DNA from: Lentinula raphanica
Lineage: Eukaryota > Basidiomycota > Agaricomycetes > Agaricales > Omphalotaceae
Direction of reading: 5' to 3'
Assembly (NCBI GenBank): GCA_027919835.1
Contig: JANVFP010000007.1
Coordinates: 434,001 to 498,000 of the forward strand
DNA: 64,000 nucleotides
Under the pieces are notes generated by a model, which was not told the DNA's origin, ran no database searches, and was given only the letters and a program-made list of their open reading frames with translations. Shown piece by piece: positions 30,403-43,711 of the stretch (position 1 is its first letter; each line of letters begins with the position of its first letter). The translations under genes and the position numbers were made by a program.

Positions 30403-32830
30403 ATGTTGTTCCCAGTTCAAGCCTCCTTTCTATATTGGAGCGTAGCTGTTCTATTCGTTCTCATACGATTCAAGAAGAATCGAAGGCCGCTTCCTCCTGG
30501 TCCTCTATCACTACCGTTCATAGGTTTGTGGGTTGTGCAAATTGGAAACCCTTTTCATGCTGACTCGAGCACAATCATCATAGGAAACCTACGTTATCTC
30601 ATATCGCGTCCCAATTGGCTCACTTATACAGACTGGTATCGGGAATATGGTTAGTGACAGCTCAGATTTGCGCCGGTTATCGTCTGAGACGTTATCAGAT
30701 TCCGACATTGTCTACGTTAACATCGCCGGAACATCGTACATTATCCTCAACTCCCTGGAAGCGGCAACAGAACTACTCGAACGGCGGTCGGGGATATACT
30801 CTAGTCGGTGAGCAATGAGATCCCTCTCTGAAGATGGCTCCAAGCAACGTTCGACGCTCCAATCTTCAGGCCAAAGTTTAGAATGCTCAATGATGTGTAT
30901 GAGTCCTTCCCTCGCTTTGTATATTGTGATGTCTGATTTTTATGTAGGATCGGGTTGGTGATAGTATCTTCTTGCGACGAGTCAAAGTACTTACTACTCC
31001 CACCAGATGGAAGTGGTCATTCGTGTCTATGCCATATGGACCCGAATGGAAAGCACATCGAAAGTTGGTCACTAACAGTGCGCATTTCATTTCTCTCTCG
31101 TGCCTGCCACATTGATGATATCCTGACAGTGTTCAATCCAAACAACCCCGATGAGCATGAGCCTCGAGAGCTCAAAGCAACACGAATATTGCTTCTCAAA
31201 CTTTACAAGTCACCTGATGATCTGTTTCAACACCTACTTGAGTGAGTTCACACTATGTCCTATGTCTAGCCATCGACCTCTTCTTATGTCCGCGACAACT
31301 TAGCATGGCTGGCTCCACCATACTATCAGCCATCTATGGATTCGATGTCGCTGCTGTGCAACGTTCCTCCTACACAGAAACTTCCGAACAAGCAGTCAAG
31401 GGATTTCTGCAAGCAACTGTACCAGGAAACTTTCTTGTTGTAAGTCATATTCAATTTTCCTCATATACTATCACATTGGCCAACTTGATCCACAACGCAC
31501 TTCCAGGATGATGTGCCTTGGCTGAAATACATGCCTTCCTGGGCTCCTGGTACTTCCTTCCTGGGTCAAGCGCAACTTTGGAGGGAATCTATGGAAAGCG
31601 CACTAAACGGACCTTATGATGAGATGAAAAATCACTTTGTGAGTAAAATGAACATGAATGATTATTCTTGTATCTCACATTATCATGAAGTTTGATAATG
31701 GGCCGGTATCTTGTTTGGTTTCCCGATGCTTAGCAAAGGCCTCCGGTGAACATGGTGAGGATTCGATGATCAAGCAGGTCGCGGCAACAATGTATTTCGG
31801 TCAGCAGCGCGATTTCGAGTCTGTTCCATGTATCTTTCAAGTTTTGCTCATGATTCACAAATGCAGGTGGAACCGATACTACTGTAACAACCCTAAAGAA
31901 TTTCCTTTTGGCAATGGTCCAATTTCCCGAAAGTCAGAAGAAAGCGCAACAAGAGCTAGATTGTGTTGTAGGCAAGAATCGCCTTCCAGATTTCACTGAT
32001 AGGGATAGTTTGCCTTATATTGGGGCAATCTTGTATGAAACAATGAGGTGATTGAGGATTCCAGCTCGATGTAAACCATGCACTGAAAAGTTATACATCA
32101 TTTCAATATAGATGGCAACCCACTGCCCCAGAAGGTGAGATCTTCCAATGCCAAAATTTCCCTACAGCCTGTAGCCTCAAATTTTCTGCAGGTCTCTCAC
32201 ATGCTGTTACCGAAGAAGATCTTTATAAGGGGTACCGTATCCCTAAGAACTCAATTGTCATACCGAACATTTGGTGAGCATTGTCATTTGACCGAATGTG
32301 AGCCAACGTGCCCATAATGGATCTGCTAGGGCCATGATGCATGATGAACAGACTTTTGAGGATCCCTTCACTTTCAATCCAGATCGTTACATCCGACCTG
32401 CAGACGGACAGCTAGATCACAACCTGGTGAAAACGGTAGCTATTTCCTTTGGTTTTGGACGACGGTGAGCTAAATATATGTACACCAATCATGATGAACT
32501 GATACTGAACAGGATCTGTGCTGGAAAACACATGGCACTCTCTGCAACCTGGATTGTGATTGCATCCATCTTGAGTGTTTTTGATATCTCGAGAGCAGTT
32601 GATGAAAATGGAGAGATCCTAGAGCCTTCCATGAAGCCCAAACCTGTGACATTGTTGCAGAAGTGAGTACACTCCCAAGCAACTTCTTCAGTCATTGCAT
32701 GCTAGTATCTAATTGCTTCAACATTCATTCCTAAAGCCAACCATTACCATACAAGCTTTCTATCAAATTACGTTCACCTGAATGTCTCCATGTCATGCAA
32801 ACTGATGTGGATTTTGTGGAAGGACGATAA
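30403..32830 (+). CDS. cytochrome P450 monooxygenase (P450-1)
   Basis: About 16 exons with short introns. Start MLFPVQASFLYWSVAVLFVL is a membrane anchor, followed by the Pro hinge RPLPPGPLSLPFIG. Further marks are WKWSFVSMPYGPEW (C-helix region), the I-helix GGTDTTVTTLKNFLLAM, the ExxR motif ETMR with the Arg codon split by an intron and followed by WQP, and NPDRYIRP. The haem loop is FGFGRRICAGKHMAL with the axial Cys. The C-terminus is DFVEGR. Every splice junction I checked keeps phase. It is a microsomal class II P450; the substrate is unknown. The neighbouring paralogue P450-2 shares all intron positions. Confidence 0.85.
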
Positions 32831-32924
32831 TCATTCATCCAGTTTTTCAGAGTTGGGCTCTTCTAACTTGCCACTTGATGAAAAATACTATGCATTGCAT
32901 AGTAAGCTTTCCATTCACCGACAG

Positions 32925-33580
32925 AAGCACGTCGCTCCAGCTATGTAGATTTTGATAAGCTCCGTGCCCTGCAAACGTTGCCCGAATTTTGAAGAAGGTC
33001 TACGTAGAGAACATTGTTTGTTATAAATATGAAGTCATGTAGCAGATGGCATATGAACACAAAGAACATACAAGAATGTGATCCTCATCCCTGTCTAGGT
33101 CTAGCTCTCTTTGCCACATCTCTGGATGCAGCCTTCTGTATACCAGTGAATATGAAGTTCATTAAGCACCGGACCGCAAGTTCAGGAGGGTTAGAATTCG
33201 GAGAAGAAAGACGAGGCTTTCTTTCGGACTGGAGCTTCTGTGAAGGTTGCAACTCGGACGTGGGTAGGGAACCGTCGTTGACAACGAGTCTTTCAACTTT
33301 GTCGACTCACTGCTGAACTACTGCCACCGTTTTCGATCGACACTCGCATTGCAGCTCAACTATTGTTGTACTTGAGCAGATTATAACTCTCGATCTAATG
33401 GCAGTTTTATGTATTCGAGAGGACAGACCTGCGATCAAGAGTTCGTTGTCTTTGAATCTGAGTGCCACGAAAACTGAAGCTTGAAGTTTGAACGGAAGGA
33501 AGGGTCTAGTATTATGTTTATGTAAGCGCCTATCTCTTTCGAATCCAACCTCTTCCAACATCCGAATTACTCAAAAGTCA
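32925..33580 (-). pseudogene. decayed copy of part of the poly(A) polymerase gene
   Basis: Segments align in order and orientation with the gene at 26.2-29.6 kb. 32940-33015 resembles 27490-27570 (exon 4). 33145-33270 resembles 27940-28045 (exon 3), with GAGGCTTTCTTTCGGACTGG against GAGGCTTCCTTCCGGACTGG. 33519-33545 resembles 29604-29630 (upstream flank). No open frame remains. It lies between P450-1 and P450-2, as the intact gene lies before P450-1. Confidence 0.7.
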
Positions 33581-34458
33581 AAACAACAATCTGACAAAGT
33601 TGGTTTGATGGTTGAGAGCAGACCAGAGAACAGGAACGACTACTGTGAACTAGTGAACAGATCAAATTGGAATCGAAAAGCAGAAAGAATGATAATGGTG
33701 GAGTTGCTCAGGATTTCTTGCGGCGTTGGAGTATTAGTCGACGCTATCATCAGAAGCACAGAAGGTTCATGAATGCATGACTATCCACAACTTCCCTGCT
33801 CAACAAACTCGGTAGAGCCCATGCTTGCATAATGGTGGAGCATTCGTTGACCTCATCCTTTTTCGCTGGACTGGCCAACCCTGCTAGTGGCCAACCCAAG
33901 TTTCAACGAGCGAAAACCTTTTGAACTTCATCAGATCAAAGTGCTCAAACCTCGTGGTCCATTCTTCAAGAGTATACTTTGTTTGTGGAAGCCAGTCAGG
34001 CCTGAGTTGGAATTAGATACCCAAAGGTACTTGAAAATACCGCTGAAAATAGTACTTAATCCCCAGTCCCAAACCTTCAAGGAAATCGAGTCGGACACGT
34101 TTGCAGGTGTGCGGCGGATAATTTAGTCATGGTATGAATGTTCACTCCTGAGACTGGATTTGTTGTACTCACTATACTCACTTTGAATGAAGGCCTAATC
34201 CATCAATATAGAGCTCACGAGCTGCAAGCTCATTGCATATTACTTAACTGATTTTTGCTTTTCAGTGGTCTGATCTGTCATCAGCCGGTGCGTTAAATAG
34301 AATGAACTTCTACTCGCAATAAGCAGTACCTCATTGATACATCATTCATTACCAGAAGGTATGGTCATTCATGTAAAGTACACTTCATTTTCGGATGAAG
34401 TCAGTCTGGGTCAAACCTTCTACTTTCATTCAGCAACTTCTGGCTTTGTTCATCGAGC
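33581..34458. other. intergenic region upstream of P450-2
   Basis: Contains the duplicated P450 promoter region. No gene is supported. Confidence 0.4.
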
Positions 34459-34465
34459 TATAAAA
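34459..34465 (+). promoter_or_regulatory. TATA box of P450-2
   Basis: TATAAAA, 40 bp upstream of the start codon, in the same CGAGCTATAAAACA block as P450-1. Confidence 0.6.
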
Positions 34466-34504
34466 CATGCCTTCCCTCTGCTCCATCATAGTCAATCAAC
34501 AAAT

Positions 34505-36945
34505 ATGCCATTTCCAGTCGAGTTGCTCTTTCTGTGCTGGAGTGTAACTGTTCTATTCGTTCTCGTGCGATTCAACAAGACTCAAAAGTCGCTACCTCCT
34601 GGTCCTCTATCACTGCCATATATTGGTTCGTACGCTGCGTAGACTGGATATCCTCCTTGTACTGACTCGAGCATGATCTTCATAGGAAATCTACATTATT
34701 TCATATCACGCCCCAATTGGTTTACCTATACGGAGTGGTACCAAAAATATGGTGAGTGACAGTACAGAAAATGCACCGCAATTCCTTTTAAAAATATTAT
34801 CAGATTCTGATATCGTCCATGTTAACATCGCCGGAAGTTCATATATCATCCTCAACTCCCTGGAAGCGGCGACAGAACTGCTGGAACGGCGATCGGGGAT
34901 ATATTCCAGTCGGTGGGGCATTGTTTGCATTCCTGAAGATGGCTCCAGGCCGCAGCGCTCAACGTATTAATATCCAGACCAAAGTTCAGAATGCTCGCTG
35001 ACATGTAAGGCCACGAGTTCCTCTCTCGCTATCTTTTTATCTCTCAAATTTTCAACTTAGGATCGGGTTAGTCTCGCTATCTCCTTTTAACTTGGGCTCT
35101 CCAAGCGAGCACTTACGCTATGCTGGCAGATACAAGTGGTCTTTCGTGCTCATGCCATATGGACCAGAATGGAAAGCTCAGCGGAAGTTATGTACCAACA
35201 GTGAGCGTCCCATTCTTCTCCGAGTCTCGTGCTGATCTGTGACATCTTACAGTGTTCAATCCAAACAATCCTGATGAACATGAACCGCGAGAGCTCAAAG
35301 CAACACGAATATTCCTTCTCAAACTTCACAAATCACCCGATGATTTATTTCAACATCTACTCGAGTGAGCATATCGTCCTTTCCAGTTGTCAACCTCTGG
35401 GCGCATCATTTATATTGATGGTCCGGATAGCATGGCTGGCTCTACCATACTATCAATCGTCTATGGATTTGATGTTGCCGCCGTGCAACATTCTCTCCAC
35501 ACAGTGAATGCCGAGGAAGGAGCACAAGGATTCTTACAAGCAAGTATACTGGGCAATTTTCTCGTTGTGAGTCATTTGTTCTGCTCATGTATTGTGTTGT
35601 ATACTACCAACCACAACTCACTGGCACCAGGACGATGTGCCTTGGCTGAGATATGTACCCTCTTGGTTTCCTGGTGCTTCCTTTCAGGCTCAAGCGCAAT
35701 TTTGGAGGAAATACATGGAAAAAATATTACACGGTCCCTTTGATGAAATGAAGAATCATTTTGTGAGTGAACGGAATATTAGTGTCTCTTGTGTACGGTC
35801 CCTCACATCAGGACCAAGTCCGATAAGGGGCTGGAATCTTGTTTTATTTCCCGATGCATGGGGAAAGCTTCTGGTGAACGTGATGACGAAATGTTCATTA
35901 AATCTGTTGCAGCGTCACTGTATCTTGGTCAGAGGCGCAGTTAATGTCAATTTCGTGACTGACTTTCGCTCACGAATCACAAATGCAGGTGGGACTGATA
36001 CAACTGTAACAACTTTGAAGAGCTTCTTTTTGGCAATGATTCAATACCCTGAATGTCAAAAGAAAGCTCAGCAAGAACTCGATCGTGTTATTGGCAGAAA
36101 TCGCCTTCCAGATTTTGCTGATAGGGACACCTTGCCTTATATCGAGGCGATTTTACATGAAACCATGAGGCGAGCAAGGATTCTAACTCAAAAGTAGACA
36201 GACTGTTGAAAATTTCTATGTCATTCTGATCTAGATGGCAACCCACCACTCCAGCAGGTAAGATCAACGCCAGACTTTTCCCTTCAGTAGCAGCGTCAAC
36301 AACTTGGACTCTTGCAGGTCTCCCGCATCTTGTTTCCGAGGAGGATGTTTACAATGGATATCGTATCCCCAAGAACTCAATAGTCATAACAAACATGTGG
36401 TGAGTGTTATGTCTGTTTTCAGCCAACACGCCAACCGTGAAATTTCTAGGGCCATGATGCGTGACGAACGAAATTTCAAGGATCCATTTACTTTCAATCC
36501 AGACCGTTACATCCGACCTGCAGATGGACAGCTGAATTTGGATCTGTTAAAAAGAGCAACCGCTGGGTTTGGCTTTGGACGACGGTGAGCAGAATATACA
36601 AAACACATCTACCAGATACATTTTGTCATATTTTGGACAGGATCTGTCCCGGAAAACACATGGCACTCTCTGCGATGTGGATTGCGATGGCATCCATTCT
36701 GAGTGTTTTCGAGATCTCAAAGGCAGTCGATGAAAATGGACAGGTGATAGAGCCTTCCATGAAGTTTAAATCAACAATGTTGCAGAAGTGAGTTCATATC
36801 ATGCATGCCTACAGCCTCCATCGCATGCTGATAAGTTCTAACTGATTGTAGCCAACCGTTAGCATACAAGCTTTCTATCAAGCTACGATCATCTGATTGT
36901 CTCCGTGTCATGCAAACCGATGTCAATTTCGTGGAAGGAAAATGA
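34505..36945 (+). CDS. cytochrome P450 monooxygenase (P450-2), splice sites possibly degenerate
   Basis: Paralogue of P450-1 with the same intron positions. It keeps the anchor MPFPVELLFLCWSVTVLFVL, KSLPPGPLSLPYIG, YKWSFVLMPYGPEW, I-helix GGTDTTVTTLKSFFLAM, ETMR, WQPTTPAG, NPDRYIRP and the haem loop FGFGRRICPGKHMAL. Three junctions look damaged compared with P450-1. The donor after GIYSSR reads GTGGGG. The acceptor before ASGER is shifted one base, so the phase is wrong. The donor inside the ExxR Arg codon is GCGAGC instead of GTGATT. It is either a recent pseudogene or a gene spliced in a less usual way. Substrate unknown. Confidence 0.65.
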
Positions 36946-37185
36946 CCACGCTCACGAATTTTTTGTTGTATGTTTTCCTCAGGCTTCAAGGAAACTACCG
37001 TTCGAGCTTTCCATATACCAGCAAATGCAGCTTGTCGTTGATATTAGCATATAATCATTCATTAGAATCTGCTGTATACAATAAGAGTACAACACAACGA
37101 GTTCTGTTGAAAACTCGCTGTCACAATCGAAGATTCGTTGAAGAATCACTCGAACTGGGAGAAGATTCATTCACCCCTCGATGCC

Positions 37186-38040
37186 TTAAGGACTGATGGA
37201 CGGGTTTGTGCTGTTCTGAATTCAGAGATGAGCAACATTAGCCAACGTCAACTTGATGATAGAATGAGATAGAATGCACATGCTCACCTTCGCAAACAGC
37301 CTGAAATACGCGATAGTTTCGTTTGAAGGAGAGTTATTCACATCAACTGTGATGCTGATAAGTAGGACATCGTCCACAAGGTTCTGCCTTGTGGTGGAAT
37401 CCGTCTCCAAGCGGCTATATTCCCCAAACCATTAAATGAAAAAGTAGATAACATTGAAACAAATCATCAGGCGTACGTGTAGGATGTTGCATATGTGTCG
37501 TTTCCGAGTTCACTGAAACAGCCGCGAGGATTTGAATGTTCATTGAGCTCTAATGGAGAAAGTAAGCCGTACCCAATACCCTGAACTCTAAAGAAACCGT
37601 ATTTGTCGTCGTCGGTCCACTGGACAGCCAAAGCAACGTCGGTGTAGAACATGCCGTTGGTGGAGACGATCCCAAATTCCCCTCCAAAACCACCGATGAT
37701 TGTGCCTTCGAGACTGCCTGTAGCGTAGTCCGTAAGGTTTCCTCTGGAGAAAAAGAGAGTATGGATCAGCCGTCGTTCACAACAAATGGACATCGCCATT
37801 GAACGCCACGCACCCTAAGAAGCCTATGAAGGCGCGTTGGCCAAATGGCCCGGCGACAAGGTCCTGCGTGACATCAGGAACGAGGAGCAGAGTCGCATCG
37901 TATATCGGCTCAAAGGTCGGAGTCGGGATAGAAACGCCAGTAGGAAGGATAGCGTGGACTCCTTGTTTGGTTGTATGCATGAAAGCGGCGCCAAACGCAG
38001 TGGCCAAGATGGTCTTGAAAAAGCGACGAGCGAAGAACAT
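37186..38040 (-). CDS. secreted DUF3237-like protein
   Basis: Start MFFARRFFKTILATAFGAAF is a probable signal peptide. The next part, TPTFEPIYDATLLLVPDVTQ then GPFGQRAFIGFLGG (joined over an intron at about 37746-37808), and GSLEGTIIGGFGGEFGIVST with DVALAVQWTDDDKYGFFRVQ resemble DUF3237 proteins, which have a small beta-barrel. Later exons (RLETDSTTRQNLVDDVLLIS; TIAYFRLFAK) end at a TAA at 37186. If the last intron is retained, the frame stops at 37222 instead. The family has no settled biochemical role. An in-frame ATG at 38103 gives a less signal-like N-terminus. Confidence 0.55.
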
Positions 38041-38847
38041 GTTTGGGATAGGATAGTAGTACTTGTGAGTGGATGAGTAGCTCTGGGGAAGATAGTAGCT
38101 CACGTTGAACTTCTAGCGTTTTAAGAGGCGAAGCCAAAGCGAATGGCGATGCATCACGATCGATTGAAAGATCGTAAAGTCATAGTAGGCAGAGAGTACC
38201 TCCATGAGGTTATTCTGGAGGAATGTCAATGGAATCATTACAGTGTCGTTGTGCCTGGTTATCTTCAGCAAGAAGTCGGAAAGGATGAACACTAGGAACG
38301 ACACAGAAAACAGGTACATGCACATGGAAGGCTAGCCTGACTCTGTTGAGTCGCCGTTCTTGAGTGGGTTGTAGCGGTCACTGTCAATGATAAATATATC
38401 CTTCATCCCTGACTTCGCAGAAAATCGCTCACCTATGTAACTAAAGCTTTGAACGTTGACAAGTTACATCGGTGCTTTGCATACTAATAAAATCGTACAG
38501 CATTGAATGTTATATGAGTCATCCTTTGACTCGACCGGCGACTGTGTCACAGAAATCGCGCACCCTTCAGAAAATGGTTAGCATAAGGTCAAACAAGTTG
38601 CAAACGAAAAGAGATCTCACTTGAAACATGAAGTTCACTTAGCCATGACTGTTGTTCCTAGAATGTTGTTAGGCGGAATGTAAAACGGTGCTGAAAGAGG
38701 CCGGGACTGCGAGACTAGATGGTGGATACAGAACTTTGTTTTCACTGTATGTAGACAATGCTGAGATTTGTTATACAAAACTACGCGAGAAGGACACGAA
38801 TAAAAAGTTAGACATGAAATACAGTCCGTTATGCAAGAGTAAGTTGA
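38041..38847. other. intergenic region
   Basis: Upstream region of the DUF3237-like gene and downstream region of the next gene. Short frames here lack supporting features. Confidence 0.35.
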
Positions 38848-40339
38848 TCAGGCTTGGAATGGGTCTGGATGTTCTGCTAGACAGTTTTGAGGACTTTGGC
38901 TACGATAGCACCCTTGAGATTTGGACAACATATTGCTCGTGGGAGAAGATGCGGCATTCATGCCAATGACACTTGATATACTAGGACTTGACGAAGACGA
39001 AAGAGATGAGATAGAGGACCGAGAAGACCTGCTAGAGGATGCGGAAAATGTTGATGTCGTTGATGCAGAGGTGGCTGAGGAAGATGAAGAGCAACGCGAA
39101 AGAAACGGTGTAGACAAGACTAGAAGTGAAGGGTTCGAAGACGATGACTTGATGTTTGAAGAAACGTGTGTTTGCGAAACCCAGACCTGGAGATGTTGCA
39201 TTGGAGGCAATACCTGAGAATCGTCTACGTGTTCAACAGTATCTTCAAGTATTTTCATCAACCGTTGAATTTCCGTCTCCTCTAGCTGACAGGCTTGTTG
39301 TTTCTCCTTGAAAACACGAGGGTCCTGTGTACAGTTAGAGTTGATCAGGGTAGTCTGTTTCCCTACGTACTTCGTCAGCAGTCGCTTTGGTTGAAAATAT
39401 CCTCGCCCCTGTGGGATTGCGCTTTGAAGACTGAGAAACATGTGAAGCTAGAATTTTCCTCAGCAAGTTGGCAGGTTGAACGACAACGATCATACCACTG
39501 ATGCTGCTGTCACGCTTTCGTTTCTTCACGATAGTTGCCGGAGTTGTGCGCAATTTCATCGGCTGTCAAATCAGGATATGTATGAGTATGCAGGAGTAAC
39601 CATTCAGCGAGGCGGAACGTACAGTCTGAGATTTGTTCGTAACGTTGGTGACATTTGAGAGCGGCATAGTGGCCTTGTGCGGCGTTGTAGACGAGCCTAA
39701 GAAACATGAAAAAATCAGCCTATACTCTAACGGGATGTGGGATTGTCCTACAAGTAGTTCTGTTCAGATTATTTCCTTTCAAGATGAGCCTAGGCCCGAG
39801 CTTATTTCAATGGCGAATACTGTGAAGAAACAAGCCATACCAGTCACCGTATAGGATCCGAACGCCGTCCAAGCAAGGAAGTATGTGGATATCTAGAAAA
39901 TCTTCCGGATCGCCTAGTTTCCCTGAGAAAAGGGCGTATTCAAGTCCAAACGAGATATTAATTCGGTCAAGTTGAGGTTGATGCTGGCGATTGAAAGCAC
40001 ATATATTGGCGAAAAACTTCTCGCTCTTGATCGATGTTGCGAGTTTCTTGTAGATAAGCAGGTCAATAAGAGTGAGCAAAATTCACATTACGAGGCACGC
40101 ACCTCATTGAATTCGTAATCTACCACACCAAGCATATCCGATTCAGGCAGTGTTTCGTTGATCCATTTGAGGATAAGATCGACCTCAGTCTCGTTATCGT
40201 CCTTGTCCTTGAAGAAGCCTGGTGTCAGATGTCGCCATAGCCAAGAATCCTCAAGATCCGAAAGAACGTTGACATCCAGATGTATAGGCAGACTTGAGAT
40301 GCTGTTTATGAGATAGTCCAAGAAAATATCCATAGGCAT
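38848..40339 (-). CDS. hypothetical nuclear-type protein
   Basis: Several exons on the minus strand. N-terminus MPMDIFLDYLINSISSLPIH is followed by an acidic helix-rich part (DDNETEVDLILKWINETLPE). Exon 2 has FGLEYALFSGKLGDPEDFLD and exon 3 has LVYNAAQGHYAALKCHQRYE. A basic nuclear-localisation-like run KKRKRDSS comes next, then QACQLEETEIQRLMKILEDT, and a Ser-rich C-terminus of more than 60 residues ending DPFQA. Joins are predicted by GT/AG signals near 40107/40050, 39856/39700 and 39370/39326. I do not recognise the family. The NLS-like run and the Ser-rich tail suggest a regulatory protein, which is inference. Confidence 0.5.
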
Positions 40340-40773
40340 TGTGATTGAAATAGGACACGAAGAATGAAGCGAATGAATGTACAGAGAGAGAAGAAGAGCC
40401 TGTAGAAGGCAAAAGTGATAGATGAATGAGCGACGAGGAATGAGAGAGTTTGGGAGAAGAAGAGAGAGAAGTCAACAAGATGACTGCTTAGTCAGGACGA
40501 GATTCTACACTCGGTCAGCTGACCGTGTCAACGCGTTCTGCATGATGTCATCCGACTGCCTCGGCCTCAGGCCTGTTCTCAACAGAGCAGAAACTGTTTG
40601 ATAGGTTCTTATCGTATACATACTATACATCGGGAATTCTTAACATATTGTGCTCGGTGGAAATTCGCCCAGCTACAGTACATATCTAAAGCTCCTGTTC
40701 TGTATATCGGTCATATCCAAGAAGCCCTGGAACCAATACAGTCCGTTAAACACCAAACTCTTGGTTATCAAAG
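40340..40773. other. intergenic region
   Basis: Promoter side of the hypothetical gene and 3-prime flank of the transporter. Nothing else is seen. Confidence 0.4.
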
Positions 40774-43322
40774 TTAAAGAATCGAGAAACACACCTTGTC
40801 TACTTTCACCATTTTGACAACATCACCATTAGCTGTTTCTTGCTTAACGTAGACATCGGTCTCCGCAGCTTCGTCCTGAGGCTCCTTGTCGCGTTTTCGA
40901 TTTTCGCGGGACATGTACAGCCGAAGGAGGAGTAGGAGAGTTATAGCAGAAACGTAACAGGCTCCGATAACAGCCCATGGGACGTGATTTCTGCAGTAGC
41001 GGAACAAGAAACATCAATGAGCATTTCAGATGAGTGCAGAAGAGAGAGTCGAGTACTCACCGCGGTTTATATTTCTGCTTCCACATAAAAGGCCCAGCAG
41101 CGTTTCCGATACAGTACGCACATAGCATGATTGCATTCACTGTAGGACTGAATCAATACTTCGCAAGATAGACCAAGATTGAAGATATTCACCTGTAATC
41201 TTCTTCGTCTGTCCAGCGGTGACGGCATTAAGCCATGAAAGCATGAGCACTACGTATATGTTTCTCAAACGCTATTTCGTCTAGGAGGAAGAATGAAAGG
41301 TACCAAATGATGTGGTCCCCAGACCTACAAAAGCGTTTAGTAACCTCACTACTACTCAGTTGCCGAACAAAGAGCTTACCATTGAGATACTGCCCCGCCA
41401 GTAGCGCGATTCTATCGTTCCAGTTGATCAGGTTGACCATAAGCAACCCAGCTATATTCGGTAATATGTATATCACTCCAATATACGCTCGACTGTTCGG
41501 TATTCTAGCGCAAATGTTGACTCCGGTCCAGATAGTCGCTATCTCGATGACACCACTGACGATACCGAGCAAGGAGGTTTGGAGGTAGGTGAACCCAAAC
41601 GAGGCGGTGATCAAAGGTGCTTGTGCAGAGATTGAGTTGGTGACGTTGGATATTCCAGAGAATAGCGCAAAACCCCAGGTTTTAGGATCTCGTAAAGCTT
41701 CGTAAAACCTGCGCAAGGGCGAGGAAGATTCGTCTCTGAGACGAAGAGTACTACGGGTAGGAGATGGAGATACTTACTGTTCTTTCTTGAAGTGCTTGTT
41801 TCCGACCCCAGTTTGGTTCACCTGTGATCAATCGATGAGATGAGTCTGGTGTTCGAAATCACTGTTGAGCTTAAGATACCTTGACCCGTTGTATAGCCGT
41901 AACCCTTTCTTCCGGTGTGAGGAACCAAGCCGTAGTGGGCGAGTCGGGGAATAGGAACCTGTAAACGAGTATGTCAACCTTAGCACAACATCATGGACAT
42001 AAGAAGGTCGTCACCAGAACGCAGCGGCGGTCATAAAGCTGAGGATTCCAGTGATGATCATGAGCCTAACAGTCGACGTTCAATCAGCATCTCGACTCTG
42101 GCAATTGAAAGACGAACCATTGCCAAGGCTGGAAGCCTTTCGTTTGAATATGCAGAACCCCAAAACTGATGAAGCCAGTTGCGATTTGTGCTAATCGTAA
42201 GCATTCAGCTCAAATCAAGCTTCGGGGCATGAGCTAGAGCATACCAGTGCCATTCATGAGATCTTAATGAAACGAACAGCGTAAGTGACAGTAAATGACG
42301 GAAAGGAGTGAGAAACACATACACCAATACCCCACTCTCAACATCTGCTCAGTCCTCGTATAAAACATCGAACTAACCAGTAAAAATCCGGCGGTAATCG
42401 ATCCTTCGCACATTCCAAGTATAATCCGCACAACAAGGAGATCTCCAAAGTTCCTACACGCAGCATGGCAGCAGAGCGCAACCGACCAGACGAAAATGTT
42501 CAAGCTGGATGACAAAAGAAAGTCAGCCTCATGATCGGAACGACAGTACGGACGGGAGAAGCTAGTAGTATACTGAAACGGACCTTAGCCATTTCCCAAC
42601 AGGGAACCTCTGGAGTGCGAGGTTTTGAGGATACTCAAAGACGAGATAACTGAGATAGAACACGGTGCTTAACCTGTCCGAAAAGCATGAGATTATGATT
42701 AGACGCAAGAAGAATCTTAACTTTCCAGTTGTATCTGTTGTCGATGCGTCAAACATGAATCAGGTGGACAGATAGAATGGGCTAAGTTCAGCCTTACTGG
42801 TTTGCATCAAGATGTGTAGCAGTCCTGTTAGACACCGATCAATGAAAGCGACATTTCCAAAGGAAACCCTGTGCACTGACAAGATACCAAGAATGGAAGA
42901 GCTTCCGAGGGTACTTTTGTCGAGGTACTGGATACTGTGAAACAGAATTTGGATGTCAGTTCAACAGTCCAGGTGATAATGAACTCGTCATTGAGATCAA
43001 AACGCACAAGTATAGGATACACATAAGAGGCATCAGTACACCTATCAGAGACAGCGTTATCGTCAATGATTTGCGAGCTATCAAACGAACCAAGTGAATA
43101 CTCACAATCTATCTTCTTCCTACGAGCCCCGAGTCAGCTCTGTACCCGATATGTAATCATAATGATACTTCAATGCGTGACACACCTGATACGCAAAGCT
43201 TCTACAGGATCAAGTCCCCCTTCACCATTATCACCCGGGCTCGCAAATAATTCCAGCTCGGATACATCACTCTTCGACGAACCCTTTTCTCGTTCGTCGT
43301 TGTCTGGAGGTCCTTGTGTCAT
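40774..43322 (-). CDS. Dal5-like MFS transporter (anion:cation symporter type)
   Basis: About a dozen exons. The N-terminus is MTQGPPDNDEREKGSSKS, cytosolic and acidic. Membrane segments include FYLSYLVFEYPQNLAL (exon near 42.65 kb), RIILGMCEGSITAGFLLVSS followed by MFYTRTEQMLRVGYW, and a C-terminal half with PKTWGFALFSGISNVTNS and YIGVIYILPNIAGLLMVNL. The last helix, AVIGACYVSAITLLLLLRLY, leads into SRENRKRDKEP. The EGxxxxGFxxxxxxxYTRxEQxxR pattern and the RENxxRD tail are marks of the allantoate/pantothenate/nicotinate permease group of plasma-membrane proton symporters. The substrate cannot be read from sequence. Exon borders are approximate. Confidence 0.8.
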
Positions 43323-43711
43323 GGTCGTACCAGATCGTCGTTGAAAGAGAAGGAAGATTAGAGTTAGAATTGGGGAATAGTGAAGGGACGAGTTGTGGAG
43401 GAGCCGTGCTAAGGTGGCAAAAGGGAATAGCTCCTCGTATTTATCTTCGACGTTATCTTCGTACTCAAGAGGTTTAGTCGGCTCCGTTCAGGCGGCGTGC
43501 ATGAACTCCTAAATACATTCGATGGCTTCTATATGTCGTGATACAGGTGACTCCTCCGGGAGAGTACATATGACCTTCTTATAAAAAACTTTAGTGGCTT
43601 TCGAAAAGTCAACTACAAAGTGGCAGGTAACTTACTTAGCATTAAAATATTAAACGCTGAAAAGCATTGAGAGCGGTTTCATTTGTTCAATCGGTGGGAG
43701 GCGATAATATC
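43323..43711. other. divergent promoter region
   Basis: Lies between the transporter (minus) and a small plus-strand frame. No further features are seen. Confidence 0.35.
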
